From: JBBTTE01 sp038064395
Lineage (GTDB): Bacteria > Patescibacteriota > Saccharimonadia > Saccharimonadales > UBA4665
Direction of reading: 5' to 3'
DNA: 64,000 bases
Assembly (NCBI GenBank): GCA_038064395.1
Contig: JBBTTE010000008.1
Span: forward strand, 1 to 64,000
Part shown: positions 53,884 through 62,753 of the stretch, piece by piece
How the letters are laid out: every line of letters begins with the position of its first letter
Numbering within the stretch: position 1 is the stretch's first letter
The notes under the pieces: model-generated
The model's database searches: none
What the model saw: the letters and a program-made list of their open reading frames with translations, nothing else
Told to the model about the DNA's origin: nothing
Program-made: the position numbers and the translations under genes

Positions 53884-54995
53884 CATCAAGACTAAGGATT
53901 ATGCCTCAGATTATGCTAGCGAGCGTAAGAGCGGTCAGCATCACCATCATAATAGAGCTAGCTATGATCGTTGTCGGTCTCATTCTTCTGATTGCTCTCG
54001 CTCAAGCCGCCCCAGATGGCGGCAGCACCGGCTCCCTCAACCTAATCACTTCACCGCTGCCGATCAGCCTAAGTGGCCCTCCAGGCAGCACCTTGACCAC
54101 TGACATTCGTATCAAGAATGGCAGTACCCACGACGAAACCCTCAAAGTAACTCTAATGAAGTTCGCAGCTTACGGCGAAGAAGGTAAACCAGCCATCGCC
54201 GAACGCGAACCTGGTGACAACTACTTCGACTGGGTAAGCTTCTCGCCTCAAACCTTCGCTGCTCCACCCAATGAATGGGTGACGGTTAAGATGACAGTCA
54301 AACTGCCACCAACTGCTGCCTTCGGCTACTACTACGCAGCGGTCTTCTCTCGCGCTGGAGCCCCTGAGAAGTCCTCAGGACGACAGAACGTCCTAGTAGG
54401 CTCTACAGCTGTCCTGGCACTTGTAGAAGCCCAAGTACCTAATGCTAAGCGGACTGCTAACATTGCTAGCTTCAGTGCTGATCAGAGGTTCTATGAGTTC
54501 CTGCCAGCTACTTTCAGAGTTAAGGTCCACAACAGTGGTAATGTTCATCTAATACCAACTGGCAACATCTACATCAGCCGTGGCGACAAGACAGTAGCGA
54601 CCCTCAAAGTTAACTCGGCTCAGGGCAACGTACTACCTAACAGCAATCGTGCCTTCACTGCCGCTTGGAAAGACGGCTTCCCTGTCTACACCGAGAAAGA
54701 GTCTGGTGGTCAAGTAGTCCTAGATAAGGACGGCAAACAAGTCACCGACCTCAAATGGGACTATTCTAAGGCTTCTAAGCTAAGATTCGGTCACTACACA
54801 GCTCATCTACTCATGGCCTACGACGATGGCAAACAAGACGTCCCACTAGAGGCGGTAGTTAGCTTCTGGGTTATACCTTGGAGGGTGATAGGGATGGGGC
54901 TTATCGTTGGGCTGTTCGCAGCAGTTGGTATTTGGTCAACTGGTCGGTCGGTAGCCCGCAAGACCAAGCAAGTCAGGAAATCGGGCAGAAAATGA
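53880..54995 (+). CDS. DUF916-like membrane-anchored surface protein, copy 2
   Basis: A 371-residue protein sharing its whole outer part with copy 1. Its N-terminus (about 1-40) is a different, longer hydrophobic segment. Its C-terminal helix (after WRVIG) and basic tail (KTKQVRKSGRK) also differ from copy 1. The two forms could thus be placed or anchored differently while presenting the same face. Translation is coupled to both neighbours by ATGA overlaps. Confidence 0.75.
   Translation: MTSRLRIMPQIMLASVRAVSITIIIELAMIVVGLILLIALAQAAPDGGSTGSLNLITSPLPISLSGPPGSTLTTDIRIKNGSTHDETLKVTLMKFAAYGEEGKPAIAEREPGDNYFDWVSFSPQTFAAPPNEWVTVKMTVKLPPTAAFGYYYAAVFSRAGAPEKSSGRQNVLVGSTAVLALVEAQVPNAKRTANIASFSADQRFYEFLPATFRVKVHNSGNVHLIPTGNIYISRGDKTVATLKVNSAQGNVLPNSNRAFTAAWKDGFPVYTEKESGGQVVLDKDGKQVTDLKWDYSKASKLRFGHYTAHLLMAYDDGKQDVPLEAVVSFWVIPWRVIGMGLIVGLFAAVGIWSTGRSVARKTKQVRKSGRK
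53999..54895 (+). repeat. Exact 897-bp direct repeat, copy 2
   Basis: Second copy of the repeat at 52872-53768. Sequence diverges at once on both sides (T versus C on the left, GGGG versus ATCC on the right), so the boundaries are sharp. Confidence 0.95.
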
Positions 54996-56050
54996 AAAAA
55001 GCACTCGCGCTGGTCTTGTTTCTTTTACTAGCAGGCTTGTTGAGTTCTGAGCATGCAGTTGCCGCCAAACCAAGCTCCCAGATTACAATTGTGCCGTTTT
55101 TGCAGTCTGTACGCGTTCAGGCCAGTGAGCCAACTAAGACATTTGATCTGACGCTGACCAACAAAACAGCCCAAACTCAGAATTTTCATTTGTCGGTTCT
55201 TAACTTCGGAACCTTGAATGAGACTGGTGGCCTTGTTTTTACGGGTAGTAATACCAAAACGCTAGCTAAGAAGTATGGGATAGCCTCATGGCTGCGCCTA
55301 TCTACTAATGATTTGTCCTTGCAGCCCAATCAAACGGCTACAGTCCAGGCTACTATTATTAACGACTCGTCACTGTCGCCTGGCGGACACTACGGTGCGG
55401 TCGTAGCGTCGGTAAATAGCTCAGATGTCGCCGGCAGTAACCAGGTCAATGTTAAGCAAGAGCTGTCGTCATTGGTATTTGCTACCAAAGTTGGTGGCGA
55501 GAAGTATGACCTCAAACTGGATAGTATGCGCTATGAGTCTAGTTGGGGTCGTCTACCGTCCAGCGTAACATTGCGTTTCAAAAACACTGGTAATGTTCAG
55601 GTTGTGCCAAGAGGCATAGTGAAGCTGATTTCGCCACGAGGTCGTGTGATAAGCCAAGGCGCCATCAACGAGGCTTCTTCTTATGTATTGCCAGAGACGT
55701 ATCGTCAGATACCAGTCTCACTTCAGAATGTCGCTCGAGAAGGCTGGTGGCCAAAGTTTTATCGGCTTGAGATCTACTATCGGTATGACGGCATAAATAG
55801 CTTCGCAACTAAAAGCTACACCCTCTACCTGGTCAATCTACCTGCCATAATTGTGAGCACTCTAACCTTAGCCGCACTATTAGTTGCTGCCGTTCAGCTA
55901 TGGCGATACGAAGCACGAAGACGCTCTAGACCGAAGCCTGTAGCATCCAAAGTTGTTTACAAAAAACCTCCGCGACTAGCAGATGCCAAAAAAGCAGCCA
56001 AAAAGACTAAGAAATCCAGCCAAAAAAAGGCCAAAAAAGCCGCAGAATAA
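54992..56050 (+). CDS. DUF916-like membrane-anchored protein with lysine-rich tail
   Basis: From the ATG at 54992, which overlaps the previous stop (ATGA), the product is 352 residues. It has a signal peptide (about 1-24, ending AVAA) and beta domains like those of the two preceding proteins (SLSPGGHYGAVVASV corresponds to their GYYYAAVF strand). A membrane helix at about 285-305 precedes a cytoplasmic tail of over 40 residues dominated by Lys and Ala. It is divergent in sequence and so is an older paralogue. The tail may bind nucleic acid or membrane lipids. Confidence 0.75.
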   Translation: MKKALALVLFLLLAGLLSSEHAVAAKPSSQITIVPFLQSVRVQASEPTKTFDLTLTNKTAQTQNFHLSVLNFGTLNETGGLVFTGSNTKTLAKKYGIASWLRLSTNDLSLQPNQTATVQATIINDSSLSPGGHYGAVVASVNSSDVAGSNQVNVKQELSSLVFATKVGGEKYDLKLDSMRYESSWGRLPSSVTLRFKNTGNVQVVPRGIVKLISPRGRVISQGAINEASSYVLPETYRQIPVSLQNVAREGWWPKFYRLEIYYRYDGINSFATKSYTLYLVNLPAIIVSTLTLAALLVAAVQLWRYEARRRSRPKPVASKVVYKKPPRLADAKKAAKKTKKSSQKKAKKAAE

Positions 56051-56064
56051 TCGCCCAATTAAGC

Positions 56065-56093
56065 TTGTTATGCTTGTCAGATAGGCGTATGAT
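56065..56093 (+). promoter_or_regulatory. Promoter of the giant surface-protein gene
   Basis: TTGTTA (56065-56070), a 17-nt spacer and TATGAT (56088-56093). The leader would be about 43 nt and ends with AGAGGA touching the start codon. Confidence 0.45.
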
Positions 56094-56142
56094 ATAAGCG
56101 TAAGTACTGAGGAAAAAAACACTGGGTTACATTAACAGAGGA

Positions 56143-59100
56143 ATGCTGAGGGCTTTTAAGCACTGGTTTTTGCTGCCGGTTTTGCTTCTATTCGGCTTGT
56201 TTTTGATTATTGGCCCAGCCACAGCCAATGCTACTAATCCTGGTTTTATTAGTTTCCAGGGCAAAGTTGTTAATTCTGACGGAACTAATGTCACTAACGG
56301 TTCATATAACTTTGACTTTGTTATGTATGACGACGCAGCGCTTGGCTCACCTAGCGACGGTATACACGACAAATGGCACGAACTGACCAAGAGTGTCACG
56401 GTTACAAATGGCGTGTTTCAGACTAACTTAGGCTCGGCGACCGCTCTTCCAGACTTCAACACTAACCCTGCTCTATATCTGGCCGTTAGATTTAATGCCG
56501 ACGCAGCTGGCTACATGACGCCAAGAGTATCTATGGGGTCAGTACCATACGCTAAGAATGCTGATGCGGTCGGCGGTATAGCCAGCAGCGGCTTCGTTCA
56601 GCTCAATGCTGTGCAGTCAGGCACCATTAATCTATCTACTGGAAGTCTGGGTATTGGGACCAGCTCAACTGTGGCTAATCGCCTGCAAGTTGAGAACGGC
56701 ACCTACACGTCTAATCTAGTGCTTTTCAACAACGGCGTTACGGGCACACCGCCGGCATACCCTAACTCATATACTCCTACACTGTCGATCATCACTTCAG
56801 AGACGTCTGGTTCGCGCCCGCTCTTCTTTGGATATAACAACGGCGGAGTCTACGACGGGTTCCTGACTGCCGGAGCCTGTGGCTCGTTTACTCGAATGTG
56901 TCTTGACCTAGGTTCTGGGACGACAGCTTACACTGCTCTAGAAAGCAACGGCACAACTTTGCAGGTGGGTGCTGGCGATGACGGCAACTTCGCAACTATT
57001 CAGATTGGCCCTACGGCCACAGCTTCAACTACCACAAATATTAACATCGGTAATAATACTGGGGCTGGCTCAACCAATAACACTACAATAGGCTCTACAA
57101 TCGGTGGTTCGGTGGTTCTTCAAGGGCTAGGTACGGCTCAGACTATCACCGGAACAAGCAATACCATCAAAACTTCTACTAACTCGGCTACGGCCTTTGA
57201 AGTCCAAAACACATCGGATGTCCCGATATTGAACGTAGACACAATCAACGCGGGTGTTAATGTCAACGGCACGTTAACTATTAACACCAGTGACAATAAT
57301 ATTGTAAGAACAAGTTTTGCTGATTTTGCCGCTGGAACGGTCGGCTCAGGCGTAACCAACACTACTACTCCTACAGGACAGCTTGAGCTGTCAGACGGGA
57401 CAATTCCTAACTCAGGTAAAGGAACTGTAACTACTGCAGGGCAACCGGCCGTCGATGCTGCAATTGGTGCTGGCGCGAGTGCTATAAGCCGTCCTGACGG
57501 CAAGTATCTAGTTATCAAGGGCGGGTCAACTCTGGCTACTTCACTGTATGACTCGGTAGCAGGTACGTTTACTAACTCGCAAACTCTAGTAGTGGGTGCT
57601 GGTACTGTCGGAGTTGGTTCTCTGGCGCTGCCCCGTCCAGGTGGTATGTACGTTGTGGTTCTCGGAAATGGAGTCGTTAATACCAGTAACGTTGATCCGG
57701 CCGGAACAGTTACGAGTACGGCTGGTGGCTCTTTGACTGCGGCTGCAGGTTCGGGCACGGTTGCCTTTAAGCGGCCTGACGGCAAATACCTTGTAACCCT
57801 GGGAGGTGGAGCTGGTACTACTAATGTATTTGATCCGATCGCTGGTACATTTGCCGCCGGCCCAACTAACAGTGGCGGAGTCACTTGGGGCACTGGCGCG
57901 CTTGCACTGAACAGGCCAGATGGTACGGGTTTGATAGTCACTGGCGGTACCGCCAGTACTACGCAAATTTACAATCCAACTACTGCCAACCCGAGTATTG
58001 GAGCGTTCCCTTCTGCAGGTCCAAGTCTTGACGGTAATCAGGCTGCCACTACGTGTGGCATCAATAATGCCGGATCGGTTGCTATAAGACGTGCTGACGG
58101 CAAGTTTGTGATTCTATCTAAGGCTAATGTGTCGGCATTATATGACCCTGTCGCGAATAGCATGCAATGTCGTACGGGTAATGGGCCAGCAACAGCGCTT
58201 GGTAACGGCGGACATGCCATTCCGCTACAAGACGGGCAGTACTTAATTATAGTTGGTGGCGGATCTACCAACTCTTATGTGTATGATGCTCCGACAGATA
58301 GCTTCACGTCACACGGAACCGCCTTGACAGCCATTACTGCTGGCGCCTTCTCGTTGATGCGACAAGATGGTACATGGCAGATTATGACGGGTACTAACAG
58401 CTGTACTACAGGCTGTACCAACAATTACGATACAGGCTTGCCTATGAACGGTACCGCTACTAAGTATACTTCGGACGATATCTCTACAACGGCACTCAAT
58501 GAAGCATCAACTCTTAAGTGGAATGCACAGTTCGAGTCCCCTTATACGGCGGCTACTAATGGTGCGACTAACTCCGCCTTTTCGACTATTCAATTCTTTG
58601 TGAGAACGGCTGTCAATAGCAGCGGCTGTACAACGCCATTAAATGCTGCAACAGATAAGGAGATCTCAGCTTCAGGTGAGTTTATACGGCCAAGTTCAAC
58701 TGATAATTGTGTTAGAATCACGGCTCAATTCAACCGACCATTGCCTAAGCGACTCGTTGATGAGCGCGGTACCTGGACTGGCAATAGCACAACTGTACAT
58801 CGGCTTGATTATGCAACTCCAAGTCTGTTCGACATCAGCGTAGACAACTCAACTGTGTTGCACAGGGATAACTTCACCTTTAGTCAGCCTAACGCCCAGG
58901 AGTTTAACAATGGCACCGTGCCATCTGCATTAACGGCGACTCGAGTAGCTACAGGCGGCGCCTGTAATGTCGGTACGCATGCTTACTATGTTACGTTTGT
59001 AACCAATGGAGTTGAGTCTCCGCTCGGGGCTAAGTCTAATGTAGTCACCTGTACGGTGGCCACTGACAGAGTAAGCCTAACAGCTATACCGACTGGCATA

Positions 59101-62100
59101 ACGGGCACTGGTACGACGGCGCGTAATATCTATAGGACTGCAGCTGGAGATATAAGTAGTCCGTTCCTCGTGACCACGATCGGCGATAATACAACCACCA
59201 CGTACAGCGACACGGCGTCTGATACTTCGCTGACAACACCTTATGTTGGTGCAGAGGCGTCAGGGCCAACAGTAACACGTGTTGAAGCCCAGAACGGTGC
59301 CTTAACGCTGCCACTAGGTCGGATCAACCCCACTACATTAGTAAACAATACAGAATTCTACGCGGGCGTAATGTCTGGCGCCCACCCTGCTATACCACAG
59401 GCGCAAACAACTACCGGTACGATTGTCATAACTAGACCCAACAAGACTTTTGTGATCATCGCTGCCCTGTCGACGCCTGCCGCCAATGCCGCCCTGTATG
59501 ATCCAGCAACACAAACATTCACATCCGGGGCTAGCCCCAATATACCAACAGCCGCTAATGGTGCTGGTGGCTTTGCCGTTAAGAGAGCAGATGGCAAATA
59601 CTTAGTTGTTATGGGTAACAATACGGCTGTAACCAATATTTATGATGCAGATTCTAATACGTTTACAGCTGGTCCAAGTCTAACTGGCCTTGCAGGAGCT
59701 GGAGCTTCGGCGATACCTAATTCCGATGGAAGCTTCACTATAGTCCATGGAAATGGCCTTACTACCAGTACGGTATATAATGGCGTGCGCAACACCGTCA
59801 TGGCCGGACCAACCTTGCCTACGGCGGCCAACTGTGGCTTCTGGGCGATACCTATGCAAAATGGCATGTTCAAGACATTCGTAGGTGTTGGCTCTGGAAT
59901 TGTTGGCTCCACAACTTCGCTTAGCTACAACCCTAGTTCCAAGGTATTTACTGCTGGGATTGCCCTGCCTAACGCTCATGGTTGCGGTTCGTTCGCTTTC
60001 CAACGCCAAGACGGTTACTGGCTTAGTGTGACGGCGGCCGGTGGTGCGGCCGGTGTAGCCCAGGGTCAAACAGCCCTGATTAACCCGGTTGACGGTACGG
60101 CGCTTGCTGGCCCTACCTTCACTAACGTAGTTGGCCAGGGCGGCCATGTAATACCCCGTGCTGATGGGACTTTCTTGATCATAGATGGCAATGGTGCGAC
60201 TGCAACTAACGTCTATATTCCATATGGCGGTACTTATGCTATTGGCACAGGCATCGGTAGTGTGCAGTCAGTAAACAGTCCTGCGATGACTGCGGCCTCC
60301 GGTGTTGGAGCTGTGTCTTTCCAGCGTTCCGACGGCAAATGGGTGATAATCCTTGGCAACACAACTCGAACAGTGAACTTATATGATGCTGGTTGGTATC
60401 CCGACGGACAGTACTTATCCGAACAAACCCAAGTGCCAGCACTAGCGGCTAACTCGGTGCTTAACTGGAAGCAAACAAACGATAACTTTGTGCGTATGGA
60501 AGCTCGAGCAGCTAATAGTCAGGCTGAATTGTCGACAGCTGGCTTTAATAGTGTCGGTAGACCCGGCACAAGTATTGGTAACAGTGGTGGCGAAACATGG
60601 GTTCAGGTAGAAGTCAACTTCCGTCGGGACTTCCCTACCTTTGGAGGTAGCTTGGATGGTGTTTACGCCAGTGGCGGTGGGATGGTCTACAAGTATAGAA
60701 CCATAACTCAGCCAGCCGTTACCTCATATGACATTAATAATGGAGATGATCTGTTGACGCTGCAAGATGATGGTCTCAATGTGCTGCGTGTTACCAGCGA
60801 GGGCAATATTTACTCGTCTGCAAACGGTGGCTTCTACTCTGGCGGTGCCGACCTTGCCGAGAACTACACCTCTAGTCAATCACTGGAAGCAGGCGATGTC
60901 GTGTCTATAGACAGCGCGAACAATCACTCGGTTAAGAAGTCTAGTGGCCAGTATCAGGCTGACCTTATAGGGGTTGTCTCGACGGCTCCTGGTTTTGTAG
61001 CTGGCGCCTTTACCGACGATTCTCATCCAGTAGCTCTAGTAGGGCGTGTCCCCGTTAAGATAAGCACCGAGAACGGTGATATTAAGCCTGGTGACTTCCT
61101 AACGTCAGCATCAATCCCAGGCTACGCCATGAAGGCCACAGTGGCTGGACGTGTCATTGGTGCAGCCTTGGATGCATTTGACCCTACGAAGGCTACAGAT
61201 TGCCCTAGTGAGGGCCAAGGTGGTCTATCAGCTACGCAGTGTGGCTCAGTTATGATGTTTGTCAACCTAACAGATTACCAGGGTGCATCTGTTGAGTCTC
61301 TGATAGCAGAAGCCGATGCGACGGCTGCAGTAACTGGTTCTGGTGCCTACGTAATTCCTGATTTGAGCTTCCCTAGCGTAGGTGGCTTGACCGACAACAC
61401 ATCTGTTACTGACTGGAGCCCACAAGCTAAGACCCTAGGTTACTTGCAATCATTGAGAGACAAACAGAACAGTGGCCAGGCGCCCAAGGGTTCAAGTATC
61501 CTAGCCACTAACGTCAATGTCAGTAATCAGCTAATAACGCCCACGATTATCGCTGACATGATCAGGGCTAAGACGATCAAGGCTGATCACATTGAAGGCA
61601 TGGAAATATATACCGACAAACTGGGCAGCCTAACAGATCAATACGATGATCTACAGAAGGAAGTCGATCAGTTAAGTCAAGGTGGATCGAGCTCTCAGAA
61701 CGGGTCTACAATCAAGTTTGCGAATGGCGAGTTCGGAGTCAGTCTAGTCTCGCTTGGCTCAATTGAGAGCAAAGGTGGCCTGACGGTTGGGGGCGATGCC
61801 CAGTTCAATGGAAGGGCAACTTTCGCAGGTCTAGTAAAGCTCTTCGGCGATGTCGACGCCCAGGGACGGATCACCTTTAATAAGGACTCTGGTGGCTCGG
61901 CTCTGATCAAGACTGGTGCTCGCAAGGTCAATGTAACTTTCGACAAGCCATATTTGCAACTACCGATTGTTTCAGCTTCTCTGACAATTCTGCCTAATGC
62001 TAGTGGCGAAGATGTTAGCGTCACCGAACAGCGCCTACTTAACTCTGGTTATACCTATCTCGTGTCGAATTTGAGCACAAAAGGCTTTACAATAGTACTT

Positions 62101-62202
62101 AACAAGAAAGCGACTGAGGACTTGAACTTCAATTGGAGCGCCGTTTCTATCAAGGATGCAGCTTCGTCCACAGGAGTTCCAGACCCAAATGATTTACAGT
62201 AG
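56143..62202 (+). CDS. Giant modular surface protein with two beta-propeller blocks
   Basis: A 2019-residue exported protein. Signal peptide (about 1-28), then a tail-fibre-like N-terminal domain (FISFQGKVVNSDGT to VPYAKNADAVGG, about 32-145). A first Kelch-like propeller of repeats with RPDGKYLV / YDP patterns (about 448-752) and a beta-sandwich come next. After an FnIII-like spacer, a second propeller (about 1096-1394) and beta-sandwich follow. A DLAENY domain (about 1569-1720), a coiled coil near 1825 and a lectin-like C-terminal domain with TGARKVNVTFDKPYLQLP complete it. It probably forms a fibre for host or surface attachment. GC content and codon use match the neighbours. Confidence 0.85.
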   Translation: MLRAFKHWFLLPVLLLFGLFLIIGPATANATNPGFISFQGKVVNSDGTNVTNGSYNFDFVMYDDAALGSPSDGIHDKWHELTKSVTVTNGVFQTNLGSATALPDFNTNPALYLAVRFNADAAGYMTPRVSMGSVPYAKNADAVGGIASSGFVQLNAVQSGTINLSTGSLGIGTSSTVANRLQVENGTYTSNLVLFNNGVTGTPPAYPNSYTPTLSIITSETSGSRPLFFGYNNGGVYDGFLTAGACGSFTRMCLDLGSGTTAYTALESNGTTLQVGAGDDGNFATIQIGPTATASTTTNINIGNNTGAGSTNNTTIGSTIGGSVVLQGLGTAQTITGTSNTIKTSTNSATAFEVQNTSDVPILNVDTINAGVNVNGTLTINTSDNNIVRTSFADFAAGTVGSGVTNTTTPTGQLELSDGTIPNSGKGTVTTAGQPAVDAAIGAGASAISRPDGKYLVIKGGSTLATSLYDSVAGTFTNSQTLVVGAGTVGVGSLALPRPGGMYVVVLGNGVVNTSNVDPAGTVTSTAGGSLTAAAGSGTVAFKRPDGKYLVTLGGGAGTTNVFDPIAGTFAAGPTNSGGVTWGTGALALNRPDGTGLIVTGGTASTTQIYNPTTANPSIGAFPSAGPSLDGNQAATTCGINNAGSVAIRRADGKFVILSKANVSALYDPVANSMQCRTGNGPATALGNGGHAIPLQDGQYLIIVGGGSTNSYVYDAPTDSFTSHGTALTAITAGAFSLMRQDGTWQIMTGTNSCTTGCTNNYDTGLPMNGTATKYTSDDISTTALNEASTLKWNAQFESPYTAATNGATNSAFSTIQFFVRTAVNSSGCTTPLNAATDKEISASGEFIRPSSTDNCVRITAQFNRPLPKRLVDERGTWTGNSTTVHRLDYATPSLFDISVDNSTVLHRDNFTFSQPNAQEFNNGTVPSALTATRVATGGACNVGTHAYYVTFVTNGVESPLGAKSNVVTCTVATDRVSLTAIPTGITGTGTTARNIYRTAAGDISSPFLVTTIGDNTTTTYSDTASDTSLTTPYVGAEASGPTVTRVEAQNGALTLPLGRINPTTLVNNTEFYAGVMSGAHPAIPQAQTTTGTIVITRPNKTFVIIAALSTPAANAALYDPATQTFTSGASPNIPTAANGAGGFAVKRADGKYLVVMGNNTAVTNIYDADSNTFTAGPSLTGLAGAGASAIPNSDGSFTIVHGNGLTTSTVYNGVRNTVMAGPTLPTAANCGFWAIPMQNGMFKTFVGVGSGIVGSTTSLSYNPSSKVFTAGIALPNAHGCGSFAFQRQDGYWLSVTAAGGAAGVAQGQTALINPVDGTALAGPTFTNVVGQGGHVIPRADGTFLIIDGNGATATNVYIPYGGTYAIGTGIGSVQSVNSPAMTAASGVGAVSFQRSDGKWVIILGNTTRTVNLYDAGWYPDGQYLSEQTQVPALAANSVLNWKQTNDNFVRMEARAANSQAELSTAGFNSVGRPGTSIGNSGGETWVQVEVNFRRDFPTFGGSLDGVYASGGGMVYKYRTITQPAVTSYDINNGDDLLTLQDDGLNVLRVTSEGNIYSSANGGFYSGGADLAENYTSSQSLEAGDVVSIDSANNHSVKKSSGQYQADLIGVVSTAPGFVAGAFTDDSHPVALVGRVPVKISTENGDIKPGDFLTSASIPGYAMKATVAGRVIGAALDAFDPTKATDCPSEGQGGLSATQCGSVMMFVNLTDYQGASVESLIAEADATAAVTGSGAYVIPDLSFPSVGGLTDNTSVTDWSPQAKTLGYLQSLRDKQNSGQAPKGSSILATNVNVSNQLITPTIIADMIRAKTIKADHIEGMEIYTDKLGSLTDQYDDLQKEVDQLSQGGSSSQNGSTIKFANGEFGVSLVSLGSIESKGGLTVGGDAQFNGRATFAGLVKLFGDVDAQGRITFNKDSGGSALIKTGARKVNVTFDKPYLQLPIVSASLTILPNASGEDVSVTEQRLLNSGYTYLVSNLSTKGFTIVLNKKATEDLNFNWSAVSIKDAASSTGVPDPNDLQ

Positions 62203-62208
62203 GAGTAT

Positions 62209-62691
62209 ATGACAAGCGAACAACAACCACGCAAGATAAAGGTCAGCTGGCCTAGCCAGCAGTCTGCTAAGTCCTCCAAGCGGATTCAGTTCAGTCTGCC
62301 TAATCCGCGTAACCTGTTCAAGTCGAAGGCTTTTGTGGTCGTTATCGTGGTTCTGATAGCTGCTTTGCCTGCTTTCTACTTCTACAACAAGAGCCGTGTA
62401 GCCGAACAGCGCCTCAACGACCCGAACACTGCTAACCAACAGGTTATCAACGCTGTAGTTAAGAAGGTCAGCCATCTCATGTTGTTGCCGACAGATGAGC
62501 AGCCTACTCTAGCTACGATTTCTGACGCTAGTAAGACCAAGGGGCAGCCGTTCTTCACTAATGCGAAGAACGGTGACAAGCTGTTAGTCTTCACCAACGC
62601 CCGTAAGGCCATTCTCTACCGCCCAAGTACCAATCTCATAATCGAGGTTGCTCCGCTAAATGTTTCGCCGAGTTCGAGTGGTACGCAATAG
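62209..62691 (+). CDS. Hypothetical single-pass membrane protein
   Basis: No family recognised. The 160-residue protein has a 40-residue basic cytoplasmic N-terminus, one membrane helix (about 42-60) and a small outer domain (YNKSRVAEQRLND onward). It starts 6 nt after the giant gene, with AGGAG 3 nt before the ATG, so it is in the same operon and may assist export or anchoring. The outer domain includes DKLLVFTNARKAILYRPSTN, a pattern common in CPR proteins beside pilus or fibre genes. Confidence 0.7.
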   Translation: MTSEQQPRKIKVSWPSQQSAKSSKRIQFSLPNPRNLFKSKAFVVVIVVLIAALPAFYFYNKSRVAEQRLNDPNTANQQVINAVVKKVSHLMLLPTDEQPTLATISDASKTKGQPFFTNAKNGDKLLVFTNARKAILYRPSTNLIIEVAPLNVSPSSSGTQ

Positions 62692-62753
62692 CCCAAGGGG
62701 TTGTCGTGCTACAATAAGCTCAAGCTTTTTAATATAAATTAGAGTGGGATAAG

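Noticed and set aside
52872..54895. Insertion-sequence or transposon explanation for the 897-bp repeat
   Set aside because: There are no terminal inverted repeats, target-site duplication or transposase. The repeat is an in-frame piece of a coding region.
57138..57941. A 267-codon open frame on the minus strand inside the giant surface gene, rich in Pro, Val and Thr
   Set aside because: It mirrors the repetitive Thr/Gly/Ala codons of the plus-strand gene, has no promoter or Shine-Dalgarno, and shows no domain pattern. Same verdict for the other minus-strand frames in 56.1-62.2 kb.
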